DNA from: Actinomycetota bacterium
Lineage (GTDB): Bacteria > Actinomycetota > Thermoleophilia > Gaiellales > Gaiellaceae
Assembly (NCBI GenBank): GCA_005888315.1
Contig: VAWH01000067.1
Span: 1 to 64,000, forward strand
Length of the DNA: 64,000 nucleotides
Reading direction: 5' to 3'
Part shown: piece after piece, positions 46,366 to 56,675 of the stretch
How positions within the stretch are numbered: the first letter of the stretch is position 1
Layout of the letters: each line of letters opens with the position of its first letter
Notes under the pieces: model-generated
The model's database searches: none
What the model was told of the DNA's origin: nothing
What the model saw: only the letters and a program-made list of their open reading frames with translations
Made by a program: the position numbers and the translations under genes

Positions 46366-47529
46366 CTACGTCGCGGCTCCTGCGGTCGCCAGCGCTTGCT
46401 CGGCGAGCTGCGTCCCTTCGACCATGCTCTTGAGCTTCTCGTAGGCGACGTCCCAGCTGCGGGTGCGGAGACCGCAGTCGGGGCACACATGGATTCGCTC
46501 GGGGTCGCCGAAGACCTCGGTCGCGTAGAGGATGCGGTCGCGAACCAGCTCCGGCGACTCGACGAAGTCGGTGTGGATGTCGAGCACGCCGAGGCCGAGG
46601 ATCGGCTCGTAGGGAAGGTCGCGGAACTTCGCGATCACCTCGTACCCGGGCCGGTCGGCGCCGGCCGTTCCCAGCTCGCGGGTGTCGTAGTTGGCGAAGC
46701 CGACGCAGAACTGCTTGCAGCCGTGCATCTGCTCAATCGCCGGGAAGAAGAGGTCGTAGTCCGAGAAGCAGAGGTGCGTCGAGAAGAAGCAGTCGAGCCC
46801 CTCGGCGCTCGCGTTGAAGCTCTCGACGAAGATGTCGAGCTCGTCCGCCTCCGTCGAGGCGCCCGGCTCGTCGATCTGGATCCACTTGGCGCCAAGCTCG
46901 ATCAGCGACTCGAGGTTCGGCCTGATCACGTTCCGGGCCAGATCGTTCGCGAAGTCTCTCCGAGCCGCCAGCTCCTCGTTGCGGCCGTGCCCTGCGCCGA
47001 TCCGCCCGTTCTGAGGCCCGTAGTACTCGTCGTAGGACCAGACGGCGAGCGTGTAGGCGCCCGTGACCGGGATCTTCAGGTCGTGGTTCGCGACCGACTG
47101 GAGGAACGCGAACTCGTCGTTGTGGTACGGCTCACGCAGCGACGGCTCGGCCACCACCGCCGCCTTGGAGTAGTACTTGTTGTCGAAGCTGCGCACCGTG
47201 CCGCGCGGCTCGAAGCCGTTCGAGTGGTCGACCGCCCACGCGTACATCTCGGTGCGCTGCTGCTCGCCGTCGTAGACGACCTCGATCCCGGCGCTCTCGA
47301 GCAGGCGAAGCGCGTAGCGGCTCGCCCAGTGCCCGAGCTCAGCCTTGTCGGGATTCCCTCGTTCCAGTGTCTCGACCAGCTCCTCGTAGCCGTCGACGCC
47401 GACCTTCTCGCCCCAGGTTCGGGCGTGCTCGACGTCGCTGTCGGCGAGCGGTGTCCCGGCCGAGGTCTTGACCAGCCACGGCGGCTTCGCCAGCGAACCG
47501 ATCTCGTGCGTCAAGAGTTTCATGCTCAT
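46366..47529 (-). CDS. MetE-like methionine synthase, catalytic (C-terminal domain-type) protein
   Basis: The product has 387 residues. EIGSLAKPPWLVKT, WIQIDEPGASTEADEL (homocysteine binding), THLCFSDYDLF (zinc His and Cys) and VCPDCGLRTRSWDVAYEKL (second zinc Cys) match the C-terminal barrel of cobalamin-independent methionine synthase. The expected Glu zinc ligand is not clear (FCVGFANYDTREL region). The N-terminal MetE half is missing and a separate MetE-related gene overlaps upstream. It may use a methyl donor other than polyglutamylated methyl-folate, as described for core MetE enzymes. Confidence 0.82.
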   Translation of the reverse strand: MSMKLLTHEIGSLAKPPWLVKTSAGTPLADSDVEHARTWGEKVGVDGYEELVETLERGNPDKAELGHWASRYALRLLESAGIEVVYDGEQQRTEMYAWAVDHSNGFEPRGTVRSFDNKYYSKAAVVAEPSLREPYHNDEFAFLQSVANHDLKIPVTGAYTLAVWSYDEYYGPQNGRIGAGHGRNEELAARRDFANDLARNVIRPNLESLIELGAKWIQIDEPGASTEADELDIFVESFNASAEGLDCFFSTHLCFSDYDLFFPAIEQMHGCKQFCVGFANYDTRELGTAGADRPGYEVIAKFRDLPYEPILGLGVLDIHTDFVESPELVRDRILYATEVFGDPERIHVCPDCGLRTRSWDVAYEKLKSMVEGTQLAEQALATAGAAT

Positions 47530-48437
47530 GCGGCGGCCTCAACGGTAGCGGTCTTGGCGGTCCCCAATCGCAGCAGCTTCTCGCGCGCGATCCGCTCGGA
47601 GACGAACTGGAGGTCGCCGTTCGGGACGAGAGCGATCTGCTCGACCTCCCGCTCGTTGCGGAGGCGCTCGGCGAACAGCGCAAGCTCGCGCGGGTCCTCC
47701 AGCGTCGAGCTGCGCGCATCAACGACGCCGGCGAGCAGGAGCTTGTCGAAGCCTTTCGGGACGTCCGAGAGATGCGTCCCGTAGAAATCGATCCCGATCG
47801 CGTCGACCGGCAGGTCCGCGAGGCCCTGCTCGAGCGGTTCGCGGGCATCGCAGAACGTGAGCTGGAGCGCGAGCCTGGGCCCACCGGCAAGGGCGCCGAG
47901 CGCCTGCTCGAGCTCGCTCGGCGAAGTGGTCTCTTCGCGGCCAAAAAACGGCTCGGCGAGCACGACCAGGTCGGCGTCGAGTGCCTCGACCAGCGGCTTG
48001 AGGACGTTCTCGGCAATCGTGTGCGCCGGCACGCCCGTCCCTTGGGAGAGCGCAAACGGAGACGGCAGCGTCACGAGCCGAGGCCCGGGCAGCGGGGCGA
48101 CGTGGCGCTGGTCGAGCGGCGTCGCCAGCTTCGGCGTGGCGGTTGTCGCGTGCGGCGCGCGATAGAAGGTGTTCGTGTCGAGGAAGCGCGTCAGCGCTCC
48201 GGTCTCCAGCCCCTCGCTCGCCTCGAGCACCGGCCGGAAGAGATCCTGCCAGCGCAGCATCCCGTCGGCCAGCAGGTCGAGACCGGCGTGCCGTTGGACG
48301 GAGACGAGCTCGGCAAGGTCGCGCTCGACCTGCTCGTCGACCGACTCCTGCGAGGTGCGGCCGCGATCAAGATCGCGGGTCGCCTGGACGAGCTGTTCCG
48401 AGCGCGGGTAGATCCCCGGGGCAAAGGCCTGCATCAC
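47526..48437 (-). CDS. MetE-related barrel protein, partner of the preceding gene
   Basis: The product has 303 residues. FAPGIYPRSEQLVQATRDLD, DGMLRWQDLFRPVLEA and FLDTNTFYRAP are reminiscent of MetE barrels, while the zinc-binding HxC and the CPDCG motif are absent, so it cannot be a catalytic copy. It overlaps the catalytic gene by four bases and the atpC frame by four bases, so all are on one minus-strand transcript. It could be the methyl-donor-binding half of a split enzyme. Confidence 0.72.
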   Translation of the reverse strand: MMQAFAPGIYPRSEQLVQATRDLDRGRTSQESVDEQVERDLAELVSVQRHAGLDLLADGMLRWQDLFRPVLEASEGLETGALTRFLDTNTFYRAPHATTATPKLATPLDQRHVAPLPGPRLVTLPSPFALSQGTGVPAHTIAENVLKPLVEALDADLVVLAEPFFGREETTSPSELEQALGALAGGPRLALQLTFCDAREPLEQGLADLPVDAIGIDFYGTHLSDVPKGFDKLLLAGVVDARSSTLEDPRELALFAERLRNEREVEQIALVPNGDLQFVSERIAREKLLRLGTAKTATVEAAA

Positions 48438-48865
48438 GACTTCCCGGCGGCGGCGAGTTGGTTCTCTGCCGCCTTGATCCGCTGCTCGAGCTGCCAGCGG
48501 TCGGCCTCGGACTCACCCCGCTCGACGCGTTCGAGCTCCGCTTTCGCCTGCTCGAGCTGTTCCTCGGCGACCGCGCGGTCGATCTCGCGAACGTTCACCG
48601 CAGTGTCGACGAGCGCCAGCGCCCGGTCCTGCTCGACCGTGAAGAACCCTGGACCGGTCGCGAACTCCTGCACTTCCTCAGCCGCCCGGTTCGTGTACAC
48701 GCGCGTCGAACCGGCCTGAAGGAGCGCGATCAGCGGCGCGTGCCGGGCGAGGACGCCGATCTCGCCGGCTGCGCCGGGCACGATGACCATCTCGGCCTCG
48801 TCCTCGAAGACCGCCCCGTCGGGCGTCGTCAGCGAGATCGAGAACGTGCGCGCGCCGTCTGCCAC
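48434..48865 (-). CDS. atpC: F-type ATP synthase subunit epsilon
   Basis: The product has 143 residues: N-terminal beta-sandwich (SISLTTPDGAVFEDEAEMVIVPGAAGEIGVLARHAPLIALL) and a C-terminal helical pair (REIDRAVAEEQLEQAKAELE). It regulates rotation of the F1 head. Five bases follow the atpD stop. It is separated from the rest of the ATP synthase genes by the Opp block and followed by the methionine synthase genes. Confidence 0.93.
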   Translation of the reverse strand: MADGARTFSISLTTPDGAVFEDEAEMVIVPGAAGEIGVLARHAPLIALLQAGSTRVYTNRAAEEVQEFATGPGFFTVEQDRALALVDTAVNVREIDRAVAEEQLEQAKAELERVERGESEADRWQLEQRIKAAENQLAAAGKS

Positions 48866-48870
48866 TTACC

Positions 48871-50460
<1,590 letters not shown>

Positions 50461-50493
50461 TCACTTCTAGCTGACGCGCACGCCGGGTTCAGT

Positions 50494-50521
50494 GGCCGCG
50501 CCGCGCAATGTCGGCGCGGCC
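50494..50521. repeat. Inverted repeat upstream of atpD
   Basis: GGCCGCGCCG and CGGCGCGGCC are perfect complements across the loop CGCAATGT. It lies six bases from repeat copy D. It may be another hairpin unit of the same repeat family, or a terminator for the upstream genes. Confidence 0.7.
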
Positions 50522-50526
50522 TCTTA

Positions 50527-50580
50527 GGCTTCGCTTGTGATGTCGACTGGAGGCCGGGGCGGCTTTGCCGCCGCGGCCGG
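50527..50580 (-). repeat. Dispersed double-hairpin repeat, copy D
   Basis: Plus-strand GGCTTCGCTTGTGATGTCGA, CTGGAGGCCGGGGCGGCTTT and GCCGCCGCGGCCGG align with copy A. The first hairpin is degraded by substitutions (GGCTTCGC/GTGATGTC), while the second is intact. Confidence 0.7.
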
Positions 50581-50795
50581 CCCAACTCGTCCTTTGGACC
50601 TCAAACAGTCACGCAGCCATGCGAGACGGCGCCACTTCCGATCCCGCGGCAGGTTCGCCTCTTCCCACGATCGTGCGAGTGCCGACACACGGTCGGCGTG
50701 GTCGAGGCTTCAGACGTACGAGGTGACGAGAGAAGGAATCGGCATCGGGTCTCACGATACTGGTCGCGCGAGTGCCGAAAACGTTACGACGAGCG

Positions 50796-51236
50796 CTACT
50801 GGATGCCGCCGGCGAGCCCAACCGGCCGCGGCTTGATCTGCTGCAGGCGGACATCGCGGAGGACGCGCAGATCGCCCTGGTTCGAGCCGCCGACCGCTGG
50901 GGCGAGCGGCCGGTGCAAGCGCGCGTGCAGCGGGACGAAGGCGCCGAACCCGGTTGCCACGACGATCATCGCGGCAACGCCCACCTGCAGGGGGCGCAAG
51001 GCCATTCGCCGCCTGTGCGGGAGCACGATCTGGCGCTCCATCTGCTCGAGGGGCGCGGACCTGAGGGTGTCCGTCGTCGCTCGGATGCTCAGCCGAAACT
51101 CTCGACAGGCTGCGCAGCGGCGCACGTGGACGCCAAGACGCGCCTGTTCGAGCTGACTCAGACCCTCGTCCAGCTCCACCGAGGCGAGCTCGCGAGCCCG
51201 CCCGCAAGCATGGTCGGAAACCTTCAATTCCCTCAC
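50796..51236 (-). CDS. Putative zinc-finger (zf-HC2) anti-sigma factor
   Basis: The product has 146 residues. DHACGRARELASVELDEGLSQLEQARLGVHVRRCAACREF carries the H-x3-C-x2-C zinc motif of ZAS anti-sigma factors, followed by one membrane segment (LQVGVAAMIVVATGFGAFVPL) and a short outside tail. No sigma factor gene is adjacent on either side, so the partner is elsewhere or lost. Confidence 0.75.
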   Translation of the reverse strand: MRELKVSDHACGRARELASVELDEGLSQLEQARLGVHVRRCAACREFRLSIRATTDTLRSAPLEQMERQIVLPHRRRMALRPLQVGVAAMIVVATGFGAFVPLHARLHRPLAPAVGGSNQGDLRVLRDVRLQQIKPRPVGLAGGIQ

Positions 51237-51288
51237 GTCCTATCTGACGCCGAAATACGCGGCTTAGTTAGGTGAAACGCACCCAAAG

Positions 51289-51657
51289 CTAGAACAACTG
51301 GTGCTTCGTATCGGTAAGCACACCGAGAATGATGAGCAGGAAGCCGAGCACGACGAAAACGGCGGAGGAATTGATCGCCTCCTCGTGCTCCTCCTTCGTC
51401 GCCCAGCGGACGCGCCGGGGCGCGAACGGCAAGCCTGAGGAGTCGCCGCGCATCCTGGCGGGGCCACGGTTTCCGAGCAGGAAGCCGATTGCGATCAGGA
51501 AGCTGCCGCACAGGTAGAAACCGATCGCGAGCGCGCGCAGCGGGTCGGCGCCGAGCAGGAAGCCGAACGCCAGCGAGACCGCGGCGGTCGCTCCGGCGAG
51601 GCCGAACACGAGCTTGAGTAGGCGGCGTGCGGGCGCTCGCAGTGAGCTAAGTCGCAA
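51289..51657 (-). CDS. Small integral membrane protein
   Basis: The product has 122 residues from TTG 51657, overlapping the end of the OppF-type gene. Three or four hydrophobic segments: [40 protein letters not shown] and [20 protein letters not shown]. Charged loop [16 protein letters not shown] lies between them. The family is not recognised; position suggests co-transcription with the Opp genes. Confidence 0.6.
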   Translation of the reverse strand: MRLSSLRAPARRLLKLVFGLAGATAAVSLAFGFLLGADPLRALAIGFYLCGSFLIAIGFLLGNRGPARMRGDSSGLPFAPRRVRWATKEEHEEAINSSAVFVVLGFLLIILGVLTDTKHQLF

Positions 51658-52735
51658 CGGCCTGGCGCCCCGGCTGCCGGAACTCCTCTTCCGTCAGCGG
51701 CCAGTGCTCGAGGGGGTAGTGGCACTTCGCCAAGTGTCCATCGCCCATCGGATAGAGCGGGGGCTCCTCGACGTCGCAGTGGCCCTCGCGGAAGCGCGGG
51801 CAGCGGGGATGGAACCGGCAGGCGCTCGGTGGGTTCAGCGGGCTCGGCACGTCGCCCTCGAGCACGACGGGCTTCCGCTCCCGGCCCTTGACGGGGTCCG
51901 GGATCGGCACCGCCGACAGCAGCGCGCCCGTGTACGGGTGCTTCGGCTCGCGGTAGAGCGTGACGCGGTCGGCGAGCTCGGACACCTGGCCGAGGTACAT
52001 GACCATGACGCGGTCCGAGATGTGCCGCACGACGTTGAGGTCGTGCGCGATGAAGACGTACGTGAGTCCGAAGTCGCGCTGCAGGTCCTTCAGCAGGTTG
52101 AGTATCTGCGCCTGAACCGAGACGTCCAGCGCGGAGACCGGCTCGTCGCAGACAATCAACTTCGGGTTGACGGCGAGCGCGCGCGCCACGCCGATTCGTT
52201 GGCGCTGGCCGCCTGAGAACTCGTGCGGGAACCGGTTGTAGTGCTCAGGGTTGAGGCCGACGACCTCGAGCAGCTCCTGGACACGCCGCTTCGTCTCCGC
52301 ATCGGTGCCCATCTTGTGCACCTCGAGCGCCTCGGCGACGATGAAGCCGACCCGCTTGCGCGGGTTCAGCGACGCGTACGGGTCCTGGAAGATCATCATC
52401 ATCTCGCGCCGGATCGGCCGCATCGCCGCGCGCGAGAGCTTGGTGATGTCGCGCCCGTCGAAGATGATCTGGCCACCCGTCGGCTCGAGCAACCGCATCA
52501 CGCAGCGCGCCATCGTCGATTTGCCGCAGCCGGACTCGCCGACCACGCCGAGGGTCTCACCTTCCCGCACGGAGAAGCTGACGCCGTCGACCGCCTTCAC
52601 CGAGGCGATCTCCTTCTGGAAGATGATCCCGCGCGTGACCGGGAAGTGCTTCTTCAGGTCCTCGACGATCAGGAGCTCGTTGCCGGTGCGCGGCCGCGCC
52701 TGTTCGGTCGCTTGGGCGTCGGTCGAGACGGCCAT
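51647..52735 (-). CDS. Oligopeptide/dipeptide ABC transporter ATPase (OppF/DppF-like)
   Basis: The product has 362 residues. Walker [10 protein letters not shown], signature [15 protein letters not shown], Walker [16 protein letters not shown], and the C-terminal oligopeptide extension with [15 protein letters not shown]. It powers import together with the ATPase encoded directly upstream (shared base at 52735). Confidence 0.95.
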   Translation of the reverse strand: MAVSTDAQATEQARPRTGNELLIVEDLKKHFPVTRGIIFQKEIASVKAVDGVSFSVREGETLGVVGESGCGKSTMARCVMRLLEPTGGQIIFDGRDITKLSRAAMRPIRREMMMIFQDPYASLNPRKRVGFIVAEALEVHKMGTDAETKRRVQELLEVVGLNPEHYNRFPHEFSGGQRQRIGVARALAVNPKLIVCDEPVSALDVSVQAQILNLLKDLQRDFGLTYVFIAHDLNVVRHISDRVMVMYLGQVSELADRVTLYREPKHPYTGALLSAVPIPDPVKGRERKPVVLEGDVPSPLNPPSACRFHPRCPRFREGHCDVEEPPLYPMGDGHLAKCHYPLEHWPLTEEEFRQPGRQAVAT

Positions 52736-53763
52736 CAGCCGGTCCTCGCCTCCGCGACCATCCCGGCGAGGAGCTTCGTCGCCTCGCGGTCCTTCGTCTC
52801 CTCATCCAGGTGGCAGGCGGCGTAATGGTCGATGTCACCGGTGACGGGCTTGAGCGGCGGATCGGTCTGCTTGCAGACGTCCATCACGTAGGGGCAGCGC
52901 GGATGGAAGCGGCAGCCCGACGGCGGGCGCAGGAGCGACGGCGGCTGACCTGTGATCTGGACGAGCCGCTCGGTCTCGGCGTCGAGGCGCGGCAGCGAGC
53001 CGAGCAACCCCCACGTGTAGGGCATATGCGGCCGACTGAAGATCTGGTTGACGGGCCCCTGTTCGACGACCTCGGCCGCATACATGACGAGCACGTCGTC
53101 GGCGGTCTCGGCAACGACGCCGAGATCGTGGGTGATGATGATGATGGCGCTCCCGAACTCCTCCTGGAGCTTGTTCATCAGGTTCAGGATCTGCGCCTGG
53201 GTGGTCACGTCGAGCGCCGTCGTCGGCTCGTCTGCGATCAGCAGGTCGGGGTCGTTGATCAGCGCCATCGCAATCATCACGCGCTGCCGCATCCCGCCCG
53301 AGAACTGGTGCGGGTAGTCGTCCACCCGCCGCTCGGCGCGGGGAATGCCGACCGCCTTGAGGAGTTCGAGCGCTCGAGCGCGCGCCTGTTTCTTCGTCAC
53401 GTCCTGGTGGAGCAAGACGGCCTCGGTGAGCTGGTTGCCGATCTTGTGGACCGGGTTCAGCGACGTCATCGGGTCCTGGAAGATCATCGCGATGTCGTTG
53501 CCGCGGATCTGCCGCAGGCGGCGCATGCCCATCCCGAGTAGGTCCTGTTCCTTGAAGAGCGCCTCCCCGGTGGTGATCGTGTTCCGCTTCGCGTTCAGGC
53601 CCATGATCGTGAGGCAGGTGACGCTCTTGCCCGATCCCGACTCGCCGACGATCCCCAGCGTTCGGCCCTTCTCGATCGAGAACGTGACGCCGTCGACGGC
53701 CTTGACGATCCCGTCGTCGGTCTTGAAGTACGTCTTCAGGTCGCGAACGTCGAGCAGCGCCAT
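52735..53763 (-). CDS. Oligopeptide/dipeptide ABC transporter ATPase (OppD/DppD-like)
   Basis: The product has 342 residues. Walker [11 protein letters not shown], signature [15 protein letters not shown], Walker [17 protein letters not shown], and the C-terminal [16 protein letters not shown] extension. Paired with the OppF-like ATPase. Ten bases separate it from the upstream permease gene. Confidence 0.95.
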   Translation of the reverse strand: MALLDVRDLKTYFKTDDGIVKAVDGVTFSIEKGRTLGIVGESGSGKSVTCLTIMGLNAKRNTITTGEALFKEQDLLGMGMRRLRQIRGNDIAMIFQDPMTSLNPVHKIGNQLTEAVLLHQDVTKKQARARALELLKAVGIPRAERRVDDYPHQFSGGMRQRVMIAMALINDPDLLIADEPTTALDVTTQAQILNLMNKLQEEFGSAIIIITHDLGVVAETADDVLVMYAAEVVEQGPVNQIFSRPHMPYTWGLLGSLPRLDAETERLVQITGQPPSLLRPPSGCRFHPRCPYVMDVCKQTDPPLKPVTGDIDHYAACHLDEETKDREATKLLAGMVAEARTG

Positions 53764-53773
53764 CGACGACCCC

Positions 53774-54787
53774 CTACGAGAGCCTGATCCGCGGATCGAT
53801 AGCCGCGTATAAGAGGTCGACGATCAGGTTGAAGGCGATGATCGCGACCGTCCCGAAGACGACGATTCCCTGCGTCGTCGGCAGGTCGAAGTTATCCAGA
53901 CTGAGGCGGAGGACTCGACCGAGGCCCGGCAGGTCGTAGACGTTCTCCGTGAAGATCGCGCCGCCGAGCCCGAGCGCGATGTCCATGCCGAGCATCGTCA
54001 CGACGGGGAGCATCGCGTTCCGGAGCACGTGCGAGCGCATGACCTTCGACTCCGGCGCGCCCTTGGCGCGCGCGGTCCGCACGTAGTCCTCGTTCAGGGT
54101 CTCGATCACGTTCGCGCGGATCATCCGCACGTAGAGCGCCGCGAACAGGATCGCGAAGGTGATCCACGGCAGGATCAGGTGGTAGAACCACTGCACGGGT
54201 CCACCGCAAGAGGTTCCAACGGGCGGGTTGATCATGTTGCAGTACTCGCCCAAGGGGAAGATGTGGACCTTGAAGGCGAACAGGTAGAGGAAGATCAGCC
54301 CGATCCAGACCGGGTGGGCCGAGATTCCGATCAGGACGAACATCATCGCGCCGCGGTCTAACAACGACCGCGGTCGCAAGGCGGAGAGAATCCCGATCGG
54401 GATCGAGATCAGCAGCCAGGTGACGGCGCCGCCGAAGACGAGCGAGGCGGTGACCGGCGCGGCGCCGCCGACGATGCTGTTCACCTGCTGGCGGTTCGCG
54501 AACGAGATCCCGAGCGAGGGCATCTTGATCGGGCTGTGTCCGTGCGCGAGACCGTTGAAGTCGAACGGCAACAGCCGCCCGAAGAACTTCCCGTACTGCA
54601 CGTAGACCGGCCGGTCGAGGCCGAGGAAGTGATGCGCCTGCTCAAGGCATTGCTGGGTCTGGAGCTGCCCGCATGCCCGCTGCGCCGGGTCGGCCGGGAT
54701 CAGGAAGAAGATGACGTAGGTGACGACCGTGACCGCGAAGAACAAGACGAGCGCCCAAAGGAGTCGCCTGATGAGGTATCGGATCAC
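53774..54787 (-). CDS. Oligopeptide/dipeptide ABC transporter permease (OppB-like)
   Basis: The product has 337 residues and six membrane segments. It starts IRYLIRRLLWALVLFFAVTVVTYVIFFL and carries the EAA-type coupling loop EDYVRTARAKGAPESKVMRSHVLRNAMLP. A large periplasmic-type loop lies between segments 1 and 2, as usual for OppB. Typical order with D and F follows. Confidence 0.95.
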   Translation of the reverse strand: MIRYLIRRLLWALVLFFAVTVVTYVIFFLIPADPAQRACGQLQTQQCLEQAHHFLGLDRPVYVQYGKFFGRLLPFDFNGLAHGHSPIKMPSLGISFANRQQVNSIVGGAAPVTASLVFGGAVTWLLISIPIGILSALRPRSLLDRGAMMFVLIGISAHPVWIGLIFLYLFAFKVHIFPLGEYCNMINPPVGTSCGGPVQWFYHLILPWITFAILFAALYVRMIRANVIETLNEDYVRTARAKGAPESKVMRSHVLRNAMLPVVTMLGMDIALGLGGAIFTENVYDLPGLGRVLRLSLDNFDLPTTQGIVVFGTVAIIAFNLIVDLLYAAIDPRIRLS

Positions 54788-54830
54788 GGCCGCAACCTCC
54801 TCATTCGCGGTGCGGGGACTTTACAAGAAC

Positions 54831-54862
54831 ACGGGGGCGCCGGCCGAAGCCGGCGCCCCCGT
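54831..54862 (-). promoter_or_regulatory. Very stable stem-loop between substrate-binding gene and permease gene
   Basis: A 14-bp perfect stem (ACGGGGGCGCCGGC with GCCGGCGCCCCCGT) is closed by TTCG on the minus-strand RNA, a UUCG tetraloop on a C-G pair. Placed 24 bases after the substrate-binding gene, it likely partly terminates transcription or protects the upstream message, as is common after solute-binding protein genes. Confidence 0.75.
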
Positions 54863-54885
54863 TCGAGCAGTCGTTCGTATCGGTC

Positions 54886-56531
54886 CTACTTCTTGCACAA
54901 CAGCGTGAAGTCAGGCGACGCGTAGATCGGCTGGAACGTCCAGCAGCCGGTCTTCGGTCCGATGAAGTCACGGTTGTTGAAGTTGATCCAGAACGCGTTC
55001 GGCACCGCGTTCTTTGCAATGGTGATGTCGAGGTTGCCGTACCTCGTGTAGCGCTTGTTGCCGAACAGCTTGTTCGCTGCCTCCATCTGGCGGTTGTACT
55101 TCGCACTGTTGAAGTACGCGTAGTTGTTGTTGCCGCTGTCCTGGATGTTGTTCCCGTTCAGCAGCACGTCGACGAAGTCGAACGGATCCGGATAGTCCGC
55201 AACCCAGCCGACGTCGCAGATCTCGAAGTGCGATGCTGCAGCCTCTGCCTTCGTACCACAGCGGCGGTACATGACGCCCGTCGAGAGCGGCGTGACGTTG
55301 ACCTTGATACCGGCCCGACCAAGCTGGCCCTGGAGAGCAGCGGCCCGCGCCTTGCGGATGTCGCTACCACCCTCGAACAGGTTCACGTTCAGGCTCTTGC
55401 CACCGAGGAGGCTCTTCGCCTTGGTGATGTTCGAGCGGAACGGGAAGATGTTCGCGTTTTTGTAGCCGACCAAGCTCGGCGGCAAGAGCTGATCCGTCGC
55501 GTGGCCTGCGTAAGCACCCTGCGTCGCGATCAGCGACTTGCGGTCCATCGCGTAGTTCACGGCCTGGCGTGCTTTCAGGTTGCCCTTGAACGCTCCGGCC
55601 AGGTTGTTCAACGCGAAGTAGTTCGTCGAGATGTCGGGGTTGACGAAGTACTGCTTCTTGTTGAGGCCGTACTAGCGGCCGAGGGCTGCATCTTGCGATC
55701 CCGGATGCCGAGGTCGTAGTCGACCGAGCCGCGCTCCGTCTGGAGGAGGCTCGTGTCCTGGTTGGTCAGGACGTTGACGTCGATCTCGTTGACGTTGTGT
55801 GGGCGCCGACCGTTGTAGAACCTGTTCTTCTTCAGCACGATCGTTCGGCCCGGCGTCCGGCTGGACACGTAGTACGGACCCGAGCCCGGGAACGAGTTGA
55901 CACCCGCGGCCACGATCGGCGTGTTCGTCGGCATCGGGCAGAAGAACATCATCGCCGCACGAGAGAGAAAGTCCGCGTGCGGAGCAGTCAGCTTGATGAT
56001 GAGCTTGCGGCCACTGGCGATGACGCCACTGACGTGCCCACCGCTCTTGTTGGCTTTATTCCAGCCGACGATGTCGCCCATGAACGGCCCGGCCGGCGAA
56101 GCCATCTTCGGGTTGGCGGCACGCTCGATCGAGAACTTGTAGTTCCTGGCCGTAATCGGCTTGCCGTTGCTGAACTTCATCCCCCCGCGGAGAGTGAAGG
56201 TGTAGACCCGACCGCCCCGCGAAACCTTCGGGAGCGAAGTGGCGCCGTCCGCGTACAGCCTCGTACCGGCCTTGCCGCTTCTGTCGGGGTAGTTGAGGAG
56301 CTGCCGACATGTGGTGTACAGGAGCGCCCAGCCCGGCACGTAGTACGAGAGCTGAGGATCGATGTAATCCACATCGGAAGCAGAGATGTTGATGTGCAGC
56401 GTGCCGCCCGTCTTGGCACCGACGAAGGTGCTCTGAGGGCCGCTTTGAGTCGGGCTCGCAAAGCCCGCCGCTGCGAGCAGACTCGCTCCGAACGCGCAGG
56501 CGGCGATCGAGAGCCAGAGTCGTCTTCGCAT
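54886..56531 (-). pseudogene. ABC transporter peptide-binding protein (OppA/DppA-like), disrupted by frameshift and nonsense codon
   Basis: From ATG 56531 (AAAGGAG upstream) a signal peptide (LWLSIAACAFGASLLAAAGFA) and SBP family-5 sequence (DPQLSYYVPGWALLYTTCRQ, GGMKFSNGKPITARNYKFSI, FPGSGPYYV) run to about 55705. After DYDLGI the matching continuation GSQDAALGR then YGLNKKQYFVNPDISTNYF lies in another frame, and a TAG (55674-55672) interrupts even that frame. The C-terminal half (KARQAVNYAMDRKSLIATQG ... LLCKK) is intact. Two lesions within 35 bases suggest real decay, or a local sequence error. Confidence 0.85.
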
Positions 56532-56675
56532 GGGACTCCTTTCCTTGGACAGAGCCAAGCCTCGCATGGCTCGAACGCGCGCTTCTCTAAAGCGCGTCCG
56601 ATCTGTAGGACGCTGCGAGGGGCTAGAAGTTAGACCCTGATCAACGGAGAAACGCGGGAGCCAGCACCCGCGTCG

